Shown in pieces: positions 37,703-51,851 of a stretch of DNA of 64,000 bases (position 1 is its first letter; every line of letters begins with the position of its first letter). The stretch is from Vanilla planifolia. Its lineage: Eukaryota; Streptophyta; Magnoliopsida; Asparagales; Orchidaceae. The position numbers and the translations under genes were made by a program. The stretch spans positions 12,283,501-12,347,500 of the forward strand of contig CM043878.1 in NCBI GenBank assembly GCA_023846275.1. Direction: 5' to 3'. Under the pieces are notes generated by a model. It searched no databases and was not told where the DNA came from. It saw only the letters and a program-made list of their open reading frames with translations.

Positions 37703-38755
37703 ACGAAAAAATCGAAATGCTAAAAATGTGTAATATGAACAAATATTTTGAATAGTTATTTGCGTAGTTCGATGATCAACGATCATTAATACAATATTTG
37801 TATGTTTTGAGTTCTCTATTACTTTGTGATTTTTTGTACAATATCTTTTATGTCGTTGTTACTAAATTGACGTCCCTCCCAATTATTGCTTCTAGAAGAA
37901 ATTCTCAAATTGTTAACCCAATATTTCTTCGCGTGGCTTTGATGTCGACATAAATTGCTTTATGTCACCGTAGTTATGGCGTAGGATCCACAAGAAGATA
38001 TGCGCATCATTGGCTAATATGTCTTTTTTTAATTACGAAACAAAAAATGATAATAATTTAATATCGATTTCAACGATTATTGTCGTAAACTTTTAAAGAA
38101 ATTTATAAAATAAATATAGATTAATATGTGTATATTAAGTTGTCGATGAAATGAATTTAGTATAAATTAATATTTGTAATAGAATTATAAAAAATGAATT
38201 TTGTCATAGTTTAATAAGTTAATTTAAGTGAGATATTAGTGAGTGTTATTTTTATTTTTTGATATCTTCCTATATTGTGAGCCTGTAATCCTAGTTAACT
38301 CATCGAATTTATATCAGATATTATAAATTCGTTGTGGACCGTCTTACAATTGAAAATTTTGTTTTTTTTTACCGATTTACTATACGTATATTTATATATA
38401 TCATTCATAATAAATCGTTAAATTTTAATTTTTACTTTTAGGATGAGAAATTAATAAATATATTAAATTACGTTTGTTAAAAAAATTTAACTCTTTGATT
38501 TTATATAATTAATTAAGAGATCACATTTGGATATTTTATATTCTTTTCTAAATCTTCTAAATTAATTTATTATATATGATAAGCAAATTAAATTTTGGAA
38601 TTTAAAATAAAAAAATATAGCTAATAAATAACTGTAATAGTTTTATGTAGTTTCGAAATAATATATTTTAAAAAATAATAATATTTTATGTTTAAAAGTT
38701 TTATAAGAAATTACGTTTTATTTTGTTTTGAATATTTCTCCAATAAAAAAAATTT
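36992..38755 (+). repeat. Unit 22 (1764 bp)
   Basis: Last of the four TTTTATGCGG-type units in the second subfamily. No private substitution noticed. Confidence 0.97.
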
Positions 38756-39420
38756 GATTATATCCTAGATATTTAAAAAATAAAAACGGGGAAATAATCT
38801 ACGTTAATCACGAACCAAATAAAGAAATGTCGCATAATTGGCGCTTTCGTATTTTAGCGGGTGTCCTCATAATACTTCTATGCGACAACGTAAACCCGTA
38901 CGAGCCTTCGATTCGGCGATTTCGCAGGAAAACCGTGAGTGTTAGCTCACGGATTTTGGCCATTTTCTGCGTCCGCATAATTTGTTTGATGCGGAAGGTC
39001 CTATAGTTTCAGTGGATTGTTATTGTGCGGGACGAAAAGAAGGGGGAAGAAAAAAACAAGCGCATTATCAAACAGAGTTCCTTTTTTTTTTTTTTTTTTT
39101 TTTTTTTTCTTTTTTCCAAAGTTCGGAAAAAAAAGTTACATTACGCGGTCAGTTTTAAAAGATATTTTAAAATAAATATAAACTATTCATTATATAAATT
39201 TAATGTTTTGGGTTTTATGTAAAAATCCATATTAAATCATGAATCTCTTTATTAAAACTATTAAGTTATTTATTAATAAAGAATAATTATAGGAGTTTAA
39301 AAACATTTATTACGTTTAAATACAATAATCGTATATTAATCAAACTTTAATTTCGTAAAAACAAAGATTTTAAGTTATTTTGTGTCATATTTTATTTTAT
39401 TCTAATATATGTGAGCAAAA

Positions 39421-39451
<31 letters not shown>

Positions 39452-40508
39452 TTTTACGAAAAAATCGAAATGCTAAAAATGTGTAATATGAACAAATATT
39501 TTGAATAGTTATTTGCGTAGTTCGATGATCAACGATCATTAATACAATATTTGTATGTTTTGAGTTCTCTATTACTTTGTGATTTTTTGTACAATATCTT
39601 TTATGTCGTTGTTACTAAATTGACGTCCCTCCCAATTATTGCTTCTAGAAGAAATTCTCAAATTGTTAACCCAATATTTCTTCGCGTGGCTTTGATGTCG
39701 ACATAAATTGCTTTATGTCACCGTAGTTATGGCGTAGGATCCACAAGAAGATATGCGCATCATTGGCTAATATGTCTTTTTTTAATTACGAAACAAAAAA
39801 TGATAATAATTTAATATCGATTTCAACGATTATTGTCGTAAACTTTTAAAGAAATTTATAAAATAAATATAGATTAATATGTGTATATTAAGTTGTCGAT
39901 GAAATGAATTTAGTATAAATTAATATTTGTAATAGAATTATAAAAAATGAATTTTGTCATAGTTTAATAAGTTAATTTAAGTGAGATATTAGTGAGTGTT
40001 ATTTTTATTTTTTGATATCTTCCTATATTGTGAGCCTGTAATCCTAGTTAACTCATCGAATTTATATCAGATATTATAAATTCGTTGTGGACCGTCTTAC
40101 AATTGAAAATTTTGTTTTTTTTTACCGATTTACTATACGTATATTTATATATATCATTCATAATAAATCGTTAAATTTTAATTTTTACTTTTAGGATGAG
40201 AAATTAATAAATATATTAAATTACGTTTGTTAAAAAAATTTAACTCTTTGATTTTATATAATTAATTAAGAGATCACATTTGGATATTTTATATTCTTTT
40301 CTAAATCTTCTAAATTAATTTATTATATATGATAAGCAAATTAAATTTTGGAATTTAAAATAAAAAAATATAGCTAATAAATAACTGTAATAGTTTTATG
40401 TAGTTTCGAAATAATATATTTTAAAAAATAATAATATTTTATGTTTAAAAGTTTTATAAGAAATTACGTTTTATTTTGTTTTGAATATTTCTCCAATAAA
40501 AAAAATTT
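38756..40508 (+). repeat. Unit 23 (1753 bp)
   Basis: It has a private GTGTCCTCAT (G112 to T), which breaks one pair of the CGCATA/TATGCG hairpin, and a private GTAAAAATCC. From here to the window end every unit has TTTGATGCGG. Confidence 0.97.
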
Positions 40509-41179
40509 GATTATATCCTAGATATTTAAAAAATAAAAACGGGGAAATAATCTACGTTAATCACGAACCAAATAAAGAAATGTCGCATAATTGGCGCTTT
40601 CGTATTTTAGCGGGTGTCCGCATAATACTTCTATGCGACAACGTAAACCCGTACGAGCCTTCGATTCGGCGATTTCGCAGGAAAACCGTGAGTGTTAGCT
40701 CACGGATTTTGGCCATTTTCTGCGTCCGCATAATTTGTTTGATGCGGAAGGTCCTATAGTTTCAGTGGATTGTTATTGTGCGGGACGAAAAGAAGGGGGA
40801 AGAAAAAAACAAGCGCATTATCAAACAGAGTTCCTTTTTTTTTTTTTTTTTTTTTTTTTTTCTTTTTTCCAAAGTTCGGAAAAAAAAGTTACATTACGCG
40901 GTCAGTTTTAAAAGATATTTTAAAATAAATATAAACTATTCATTATATAAATTTAATGTTTTGGGTTTTATGTAAACATCCATATTAAATCATGAATCTC
41001 TTTATTAAAACTATTAAGTTATTTATTAATAAAGAATAATTATAGGAGTTTAAAAACATTTATTACGTTTAAATACAATAATCGTATATTAATCAAACTT
41101 TAATTTCGTAAAAACAAAGATTTTAAGTTTTTTTGTGTCATATTTTATTTTATTCTAATATATGTGAGCAAAAGAAAAA

Positions 41180-41234
<55 letters not shown>

Positions 41235-42287
41235 ACGAAAAAATCGAAATGCTAAAAATGTGTAATATGAACAAATATTTTGAATAGTTATTTGCGTAGT
41301 TCGATGATCAACGATCATTAATACAATATTTGTATGTTTTGAGTTCTCTATTACTTTGTGATTTTTTGTACAATATCTTTTATGTCGTTGTTACTAAATT
41401 GACGTCCCTCCCAATTATTGCTTCTAGAAGAAATTCTCAAATTGTTAACCCAATATTTCTTCGCGTGGCTTTGATGTCGACATAAATTGCTTTATGTCAC
41501 CGTAGTTATGGCGTAGGATCCACAAGAAGATATGCGCATCATTGGCTAATATGTCTTTTTTTAATTACGAAACAAAAAATGATAATAATTTAATATCGAT
41601 TTCAACGATTATTGTCGTAAACTTTTAAAGAAATTTATAAAATAAATATAGATTAATATGTGTATATTAAGTTGTCGATGAAATGAATTTAGTATAAATT
41701 AATATTTGTAATAGAATTATAAAAAATGAATTTTGTCATAGTTTAATAAGTTAATTTAAGTGAGATATTAGTGAGTGTTATTTTTATTTATTGATATCTT
41801 CCTATATTGTGAGCCTGTAATCCTAGTTAACTCATCGAATTTATATCAGATATTATAAATTCGTTGTGGACCGTCTTACAATTGAAAATTTTGTTTTTTT
41901 TTACCGATTTACTATACGTATATTTATATATATCATTCATAATAAATCGTTAAATTTTAATTTTTACTTTTAGGATGAGAAATTAATAAATATATTAAAT
42001 TACGTTTGTTAAAAAAATTTAACTCTTTGATTTTATATAATTAATTAAGAGATCACATTTGGATATTTTATATTCTTTTCTAAATCTTCTAAATTAATTT
42101 ATTATATATGATAAGCAAATTAAATTTTGGAATTTAAAATAAAAAAATATAGCTAATAAATAACTGTAATAGTTTTATGTAGTTTCGAAATAATATATTT
42201 TAAAAAATAATAATATTTTATGTTTAAAAGTTTTATAAGAAATTACGTTTTATTTTGTTTTGAATATTTCTCCAATAAAAAAAATTT
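40509..42287 (+). repeat. Unit 24 (1779 bp), expanded TA tract
   Basis: It has GTTTTTTTGTGTC but not the neighbouring TTAATTAATAAAG or GAGTAG changes, so it is a partial recombinant of the unit-26 type. The TA tract is about 44 nt (41188-41231). Confidence 0.97.
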
Positions 42288-42605
42288 GATTATATCCTAG
42301 ATATTTAAAAAATAAAAACGGGGAAATAATCTACGTTAATCACGAACCAAATAAAGAAATGTCGCATAATTGGCGCTTTCGTATTTTAGCGGGTGTCCGC
42401 ATAATACTTCTATGCGACAACGTAAACCCGTACGAGCCTTCGATTCGGCGATTTCGCAGGAAAACCGTGAGTGTTAGCTCACGGATTTTGGCCATTTTCT
42501 GCGTCCGCATAATTTGTTTGATGCGGAAGGTCCTATAGTTTCAGTGGATTGTTATTGTGCGGGACGAAAAGAAGGGGGAAGAAAAAAACAAGCGCATTAT
42601 CAAAC

Positions 42606-42646
<41 letters not shown>

Positions 42647-42952
42647 CCAAAGTTCGGAAAAAAAAGTTACATTACGCGGTCAGTTTTAAAAGATATTTTA
42701 AAATAAATATAAACTATTCATTATATAAATTTAATGTTTTGGGTTTTATGTAAACATCCATATTAAATCATGAATCTCTTTATTAAAACTATTAAGTTAT
42801 TTATTAATAAAGAATAATTATAGGAGTTTAAAAACATTTATTACGTTTAAATACAATAATCGTATATTAATCAAACTTTAATTTCGTAAAAACAAAGATT
42901 TTAAGTTATTTTGTGTCATATTTTATTTTATTCTAATATATGTGAGCAAAAA

Positions 42953-42991
<39 letters not shown>

Positions 42992-44044
42992 ACGAAAAAA
43001 TCGAAATGCTAAAAATGTGTAATATGAACAAATATTTTGAATAGTTATTTGCGTAGTTCGATGATCAACGATCATTAATACAATATTTGTATGTTTTGAG
43101 TTCTCTATTACTTTGTGATTTTTTGTACAATATCTTTTATGTCGTTGTTACTAAATTGACGTCCCTCCCAATTATTGCTTCTAGAAGAAATTCTCAAATT
43201 GTTAACCCAATATTTCTTCGCGTGGCTTTGATGTCGACATAAATTGCTTTATGTCACCGTAGTTATGGCGTAGGATCCACAAGAAGATATGCGCATCATT
43301 GGCTAATATGTCTTTTTTTAATTACGAAACAAAAAATGATAATAATTTAATATCGATTTCAACGATTATTGTCGTAAACTTTTAAAGAAATTTATAAAAT
43401 AAATATAGATTAATATGTGTATATTAAGTTGTCGATGAAATGAATTTAGTATAAATTAATATTTGTAATAGAATTATAAAAAATGAATTTTGTCATAGTT
43501 TAATAAGTTAATTTAAGTGAGATATTAGTGAGTGTTATTTTTATTTATTGATATCTTCCTATATTGTGAGCCTGTAATCCTAGTTAACTCATCGAATTTA
43601 TATCAGATATTATAAATTCGTTGTGGACCGTCTTACAATTGAAAATTTTGTTTTTTTTTACCGATTTACTATACGTATATTTATATATATCATTCATAAT
43701 AAATCGTTAAATTTTAATTTTTACTTTTAGGATGAGAAATTAATAAATATATTAAATTACGTTTGTTAAAAAAATTTAACTCTTTGATTTTATATAATTA
43801 ATTAAGAGATCACATTTGGATATTTTATATTCTTTTCTAAATCTTCTAAATTAATTTATTATATATGATAAGCAAATTAAATTTTGGAATTTAAAATAAA
43901 AAAATATAGCTAATAAATAACTGTAATAGTTTTATGTAGTTTCGAAATAATATATTTTAAAAAATAATAATATTTTATGTTTAAAAGTTTTATAAGAAAT
44001 TACGTTTTATTTTGTTTTGAATATTTCTCCAATAAAAAAAATTT
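42288..44044 (+). repeat. Unit 25 (1757 bp), uninterrupted T tract
   Basis: The CC before and the C within the usual T tract are both replaced by T, leaving 37 consecutive T at 42610-42646. Confidence 0.97.
42610..42646 (+). repeat. Uninterrupted T37 in unit 25
   Basis: Both the left CC and the internal C are absent, so the tract runs pure from GAG to CCAAAG. It could be real homogenisation or a consensus error in a homopolymer. Confidence 0.9.
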
Positions 44045-44368
44045 GATTATATCCTAGATATTTAAAAAATAAAAACGGGGAAATAATCTACGTTAATCAC
44101 GAACAAAATAAAGAAATGTCGCATAATTGGCGCTTTCGTATTTTAGCGGGTGTCCGCATAATACTTCTATGCGACAACGTAAACCCGTACGAGCCTTCGA
44201 TTCGGCGATTTCGCAGGAAAACCGTGAGTGTTAGCTCACGGATTTTGGCCATTTTCTGCGTCCGCATAATTTGTTTGATGCGGAAGGTCCTATAGTTTCA
44301 GTGGATTGTTATTGTGCGGGACGAAAAGAAGGGGGAAGAAAAAAACAAGCGCATTATCAAACAGAGTT

Positions 44369-44399
<31 letters not shown>

Positions 44400-44712
44400 C
44401 TTTTTTCCAAAGTTCGGAAAAAAAAGTTACATTACGCGGTCAGTTTTAAAAGATATTTTAAAATAAATATAAACTATTCATTATATAAATTTAATGTTTT
44501 GGGTTTTATGTAAACATCCATATTAAATCATGAATCTCTTTATTAAAACTATTAAGTTATTAATTAATAAAGAATAATTATAGGAGTTTAAAAACATTTA
44601 TTACGTTTAAATACAATAATCGTATATTAATCAAACTTTAATTTCGTAAAAACAAAGATTTTAAGTTTTTTTGTGTCATATTTTATTTTATTCTAATATA
44701 TGTGAGCAAAAG

Positions 44713-44765
<53 letters not shown>

Positions 44766-45818
44766 ACGAAAAAATCGAAATGCTAAAAATGTGTAATATG
44801 AACAAATATTTTGAGTAGTTATTTGCGTAGTTCGATGATCAACGATCATTAATACAATATTTGTATGTTTTGAGTTCTCTATTACTTTGTGATTTTTTGT
44901 ACAATATCTTTTATGTCGTTGTTACTAAATTGACGTCCCTCCCAATTATTGCTTCTAGAAGAAATTCTCAAATTGTTAACCCAATATTTCTTCGCGTGGC
45001 TTTGATGTCGACATAAATTGCTTTATGTCACCGTAGTTATGGCGTAGGATCCACAAGAAGATATGCGCATCATTGGCTAATATGTCTTTTTTTAATTACG
45101 AAACAAAAAATGATAATAATTTAATATCGATTTCAACGATTATTGTCGTAAACTTTTAAAGAAATTTATAAAATAAATATAGATTAATATGTGTATATTA
45201 AGTTGTCGATGAAATGAATTTAGTATAAATTAATATTTGTAATAGAATTATAAAAAATGAATTTTGTCATAGTTTAATAAGTTAATTTAAGTGAGATATT
45301 AGTGAGTGTTATTTTTATTTATTGATATCTTCCTATATTGTGAGCCTGTAATCCTAGTTAACTCATCGAATTTATATCAGATATTATAAATTCGTTGTGG
45401 ACCGTCTTACAATTGAAAATTTTGTTTTTTTTTACCGATTTACTATACGTATATTTATATATATCATTCATAATAAATCGTTAAATTTTAATTTTTACTT
45501 TTAGGATGAGAAATTAATAAATATATTAAATTACGTTTGTTAAAAAAATTTAACTCTTTGATTTTATATAATTAATTAAGAGATCACATTTGGATATTTT
45601 ATATTCTTTTCTAAATCTTCTAAATTAATTTATTATATATGATAAGCAAATTAAATTTTGGAATTTAAAATAAAAAAATATAGCTAATAAATAACTGTAA
45701 TAGTTTTATGTAGTTTCGAAATAATATATTTTAAAAAATAATAATATTTTATGTTTAAAAGTTTTATAAGAAATTACGTTTTATTTTGTTTTGAATATTT
45801 CTCCAATAAAAAAAATTT
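44045..45818 (+). repeat. Unit 26 (1774 bp)
   Basis: It has GAACAAAATA as in unit 12, together with the linked set TTATTAATTAATAAAG, GTTTTTTTGTGTC and GAGTAG. Confidence 0.97.
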
Positions 45819-46485
45819 GATTATATCCTAGATATTTAAAAAATAAAAACGGGGAAATAATCTACGTTAATCACGAACCAAATAAAGAAATGTCGCATAA
45901 TTGGCGCTTTCGTATTTTAGCGGGTGTCCGCATAATACTTCTATGCGACAACGTAAACCCGTACGAGCCTTCGATTCGGCGATTTCGCAGGAAAACCGTG
46001 AGTGTTAGCTCACGGATTTTGGCCATTTTCTGCGTCCGCATAATTTGTTTGATGCGGAAGGTCCTATAGTTTCAGTGGATTGTTATTGTGCGGGACGAAA
46101 AGAAGGGGGAAGAAAAAAACAAGCGCATTATCAAACAGAGTTCCTTTTTTTTTTTTTTTTTTTTTTTTTTTTCTTTTTTCCAAAGTTCGGAAAAAAAAGT
46201 TACATTACGCGGTCAGTTTTAAAAGATATTTTAAAATAAATATAAACTATTCATTATATAAATTTAATGTTTTGGGTTTTATGTAAACATCCATATTAAA
46301 TCATGAATCTCTTTATTAAAACTATTAAGTTATTAATTAATAAAGAATAATTATAGGAGTTTAAAAACATTTATTACGTTTAAATACAATAATCGTATAT
46401 TAATCAAACTTTAATTTCGTAAAAACAAAGATTTTAAGTTTTTTTGTGTCATATTTTATTTTATTCTAATATATGTGAGCAAAAG

Positions 46486-46535
<50 letters not shown>

Positions 46536-47588
46536 ACGAAAAAATCGAAATGCTAAAAATGTGTAATATGAACAAATATTTTGAGTAGTTATTTGCGTAG
46601 TTCGATGATCAACGATCATTAATACAATATTTGTATGTTTTGAGTTCTCTATTACTTTGTGATTTTTTGTACAATATCTTTTATGTCGTTGTTACTAAAT
46701 TGACGTCCCTCCCAATTATTGCTTCTAGAAGAAATTCTCAAATTGTTAACCCAATATTTCTTCGCGTGGCTTTGATGTCGACATAAATTGCTTTATGTCA
46801 CCGTAGTTATGGCGTAGGATCCACAAGAAGATATGCGCATCATTGGCTAATATGTCTTTTTTTAATTACGAAACAAAAAATGATAATAATTTAATATCGA
46901 TTTCAACGATTATTGTCGTAAACTTTTAAAGAAATTTATAAAATAAATATAGATTAATATGTGTATATTAAGTTGTCGATGAAATGAATTTAGTATAAAT
47001 TAATATTTGTAATAGAATTATAAAAAATGAATTTTGTCATAGTTTAATAAGTTAATTTAAGTGAGATATTAGTGAGTGTTATTTTTATTTATTGATATCT
47101 TCCTATATTGTGAGCCTGTAATCCTAGTTAACTCATCGAATTTATATCAGATATTATAAATTCGTTGTGGACCGTCTTACAATTGAAAATTTTGTTTTTT
47201 TTTACCGATTTACTATACGTATATTTATATATATCATTCATAATAAATCGTTAAATTTTAATTTTTACTTTTAGGATGAGAAATTAATAAATATATTAAA
47301 TTACGTTTGTTAAAAAAATTTAACTCTTTGATTTTATATAATTAATTAAGAGATCACATTTGGATATTTTATATTCTTTTCTAAATCTTCTAAATTAATT
47401 TATTATATATGATAAGCAAATTAAATTTTGGAATTTAAAATAAAAAAATATAGCTAATAAATAACTGTAATAGTTTTATGTAGTTTCGAAATAATATATT
47501 TTAAAAAATAATAATATTTTATGTTTAAAAGTTTTATAAGAAATTACGTTTTATTTTGTTTTGAATATTTCTCCAATAAAAAAAATTT
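45819..47588 (+). repeat. Unit 27 (1770 bp)
   Basis: It carries the TTAATTAATAAAG / GTTTTTTTGTG / GAGTAG set. No private substitution noticed. Confidence 0.97.
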
Positions 47589-47912
47589 GATTATATCCTA
47601 GATATTTAAAAAATAAAAACGGGGAAATAATCTACGTTAATCACGAACCAAATAAAGAAATGTCGCATAATTGGCGCTTTCGTATTTTAGCGGGTGTCCG
47701 CATAATACTTCTATGCGACAACGTAAACCCGTACGAGCCTTCGATTCGGCGATTTCGCAGGAAAACCGTGAGTGTTAGCTCACGGATTTTGGCCATTTTC
47801 TGCGTCCGCATAATTTGTTTGATGCGGAAGGTCCTATAGTTTCAGTGGATTGTTATTGTGCGGGACGAAAAGAAGGGGGAAGAAAAAAACAAGCGCATTA
47901 TCAAACAGAGTT

Positions 47913-47943
<31 letters not shown>

Positions 47944-48256
47944 CTTTTTTCCAAAGTTCGGAAAAAAAAGTTACATTACGCGGTCAGTTTTAAAAGATAT
48001 TTTAAAATAAATATAAACTATTCATTATATAAATTTAATGTTTTGGGTTTTATGTAAACATCCATATTAAATCATGAATCTCTTTATTAAAACTATAAAG
48101 TTATTAATTAATAAAGAATAATTATAGGAGTTTAAAAACATTTATTACGTTTAAATACAATAATCGTATATTAATCAAACTTTAATTTCGTAAAAACAAA
48201 GATTTTAAGTTTTTTTGTGTCATATTTTATTTTATTCTAATATATGTGAGCAAAAG

Positions 48257-48327
<71 letters not shown>

Positions 48328-49380
48328 ACGAAAAAATCGAAATGCTAAAAATGTGTAATATGAACAAATATTTTGAGTAGTTATTTGCGTAGTTCGATGA
48401 TCAACGATCATTAATACAATATTTGTATGTTTTGAGTTCTCTATTACTTTGTGATTTTTTGTACAATATCTTTTATGTCGTTGTTACTAAATTGACGTCC
48501 CTCCCAATTATTGCTTCTAGAAGAAATTCTCAAATTGTTAACCCAATATTTCTTCGCGTGGCTTTGATGTCGACATAAATTGCTTTATGTCACCGTAGTT
48601 ATGGCGTAGGATCCACAAGAAGATATGCGCATCATTGGCTAATATGTCTTTTTTTAATTACGAAACAAAAAATGATAATAATTTAATATCGATTTCAACG
48701 ATTATTGTCGTAAACTTTTAAAGAAATTTATAAAATAAATATAGATTAATATGTGTATATTAAGTTGTCGATGAAATGAATTTAGTATAAATTAATATTT
48801 GTAATAGAATTATAAAAAATGAATTTTGTCATAGTTTAATAAGTTAATTTAAGTGAGATATTAGTGAGTGTTATTTTTATTTATTGATATCTTCCTATAT
48901 TGTGAGCCTGTAATCCTAGTTAACTCATCGAATTTATATCAGATATTATAAATTCGTTGTGGACCGTCTTACAATTGAAAATTTTGTTTTTTTTTACCGA
49001 TTTACTATACGTATATTTATATATATCATTCATAATAAATCGTTAAATTTTAATTTTTACTTTTAGGATGAGAAATTAATAAATATATTAAATTACGTTT
49101 GTTAAAAAAATTTAACTCTTTGATTTTATATAATTAATTAAGAGATCACATTTGGATATTTTATATTCTTTTCTAAATCTTCTAAATTAATTTATTATAT
49201 ATGATAAGCAAATTAAATTTTGGAATTTAAAATAAAAAAATATAGCTAATAAATAACTGTAATAGTTTTATGTAGTTTCGAAATAATATATTTTAAAAAA
49301 TAATAATATTTTATGTTTAAAAGTTTTATAAGAAATTACGTTTTATTTTGTTTTGAATATTTCTCCAATAAAAAAAATTT
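47589..49380 (+). repeat. Unit 28 (1792 bp), sister of unit 17
   Basis: It shares AACTATAAAG only with unit 17. It also has a very long TA tract (60 nt) and a shortened A-run after GCAAAAG. Confidence 0.97.
48265..48324 (+). repeat. Expanded TA tract in unit 28 (60 nt)
   Basis: Second longest TA run, in the copy that shares the AACTATAAAG variant with unit 17. The preceding A-run is shorter than in other units. Confidence 0.97.
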
Positions 49381-49704
49381 GATTATATCCTAGATATTTA
49401 AAAAATAAAAACGGGGAAATAATCTACGTTAATCACGAACCAAATAAAGAAATGTCGCATAATTGGCGCTTTCGTATTTTAGCGGGTGTCCGTATAATAC
49501 TTCTATGCGACAACGTAAACCCGTACGAGCCTTCGATTCGGCGATTTCGCAGGAAAACCGTGAGTGTTAGCTCACGGATTTTGGCCATTTTCTGCGTCCG
49601 CATAATTTGTTTGATGCGGAAGGTCCTATAGTTTCAGTGGATTGTTATTGTGCGGGACGAAAAGAAGGGGGAAGAAAAAAACAAGCGCATTATCAAACAG
49701 AGTT

Positions 49705-49735
<31 letters not shown>

Positions 49736-50048
49736 CTTTTTTCCAAAGTTCGGAAAAAAAAGTTACATTACGCGGTCAGTTTTAAAAGATATTTTAAAAT
49801 AAATATAAACTATTCATTATATAAATTTAATGTTTTGGGTTTTATGTAAACATCCATATTAAATCATGAATCTCTTTATTAAAACTATTAAGTTATTTAT
49901 TAATAAAGAATAATTATAGGAGTTTAAAAACATTTATTACGTTTAAATAAAATAATCGTATATTAATCAAACTTTAATTTCGTAAAAACAAAGATTTTAA
50001 GTTATTTTGTGTCATATTTTATTTTATTCTAATATATGTGAGCAAAAA

Positions 50049-50079
<31 letters not shown>

Positions 50080-51136
50080 TTTTACGAAAAAATCGAAATG
50101 CTAAAAATGTGTAATATGAACAAATATTTTGAATAGTTATTTGCGTAGTTCGATGATCAACGATCATTAATACAATATTTGTATGTTTTGAGTTCTCTAT
50201 TACTTTGTGATTTTTTGTACAATATCTTTTATGTCGTTGTTACTAAATTGACGTCCCTCCCAATTATTGCTTCTAGAAGAAATTCTCAAATTGTTAACCC
50301 AATATTTCTTCGCGTGGCTTTGATGTCGACATAAATTGCTTTATGTCACCGTAGTTATGGCGTAGGATCCACAAGAAGATATGCGCATCATTGGCTAATA
50401 TGTCTTTTTTTAATTACGAAACAAAAAATGATAATAATTTAATATCGATTTCAACGATTATTGTCGTAAACTTTTAAAGAAATTTATAAAATAAATATAG
50501 ATTAATATGTGTATATTAAGTTGTCGATGAAATGAATTTAGTATAAATTAATATTTGTAATAGAATTATAAAAAATGAATTTTGTCATAGTTTAATAAGT
50601 TAATTTAAGTGAGATATTAGTGAGTGTTATTTTTATTTTTTGATATCTTCCTATATTGTGAGCCTGTAATCCTAGTTAACTCATCGAATTTATATCACAT
50701 ATTATAAATTCGTTGTGGACCGTCTTACAATTGAAAATTTTGTTTTTTTTTACCGATTTACTATACGTATATTTATATATATCATTCATAATAAATCGTT
50801 AAATTTTAATTTTTACTTTTAGGATGAGAAATTAATAAATATATTAAATTACGTTTGTTAAAAAAATTTAACTCTTTGATTTTATATAATTAATTAAGAG
50901 ATCACATTTGGATATTTTATATTCTTTTCTAAATCTTCTAAATTAATTTATTATATATGATAAGCAAATTAAATTTTGGAATTTAAAATAAAAAAATATA
51001 GCTAATAAATAACTGTAATAGTTTTATGTAGTTTCGAAATAATATATTTTAAAAAATAATAATATTTTATGTTTAAAAGTTTTATAAGAAATTACGTTTT
51101 ATTTTGTTTTGAATATTTCTCCAATAAAAAAAATTT
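49381..51136 (+). repeat. Unit 29 (1756 bp), sister of units 18 and 36
   Basis: CCGTATAAT and AAATAAAATAATCG identify it with units 18 and 36. It follows unit 28 just as unit 18 follows unit 17. Confidence 0.97.
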
Positions 51137-51460
51137 GATTATATCCTAGATATTTAAAAAATAAAAACGGGGAAATAATCTACGTTAATCACGAACCAAA
51201 TAAAGAAATGTCGCATAATTGGCGCTTTCGTATTTTAGCGGGTGTCCGCATAATACTTCTATGCGACAACGTAAACCCGTACGAGCCTTCGATTCGGCGA
51301 TTTCGCAGGAAAACCGTGAGTGTTAGCTCACGGATTTTGGCCATTTTCTGCGTCCGCATAATTTGTTTGATGCGGAAGGTCCTATAGTTTCAGTGGATTG
51401 TTATTGTGCGGGACGAAAAGAAGGGGGAAGAAAAAAACAAGCGCATTATCAAACAGAGTT

Positions 51461-51491
<31 letters not shown>

Positions 51492-51804
51492 CTTTTTTCC
51501 AAAGTTCGGAAAAAAAAGTTACATTACGCGGTCAGTTTTAAAAGATATTTTAAAATAAATATAAACTATTCATTATATAAATTTAATGTTTTGGGTTTTA
51601 TGTAAACATCCATATTAAATCATGAATCTCTTTATTAAAACTATTAAGTTATTAATTAATAAAGAATAATTATAGGAGTTTAAAAACATTTATTACGTTT
51701 AAATACAATAATCGTATATTAATCAAACTTTAATTTCGTAAAAACAAAGATTTTAAGTTTTTTTGTGTCATATTTTATTTTATTCTAATATATGTGAGCA
51801 AAAG

Positions 51805-51851
<47 letters not shown>

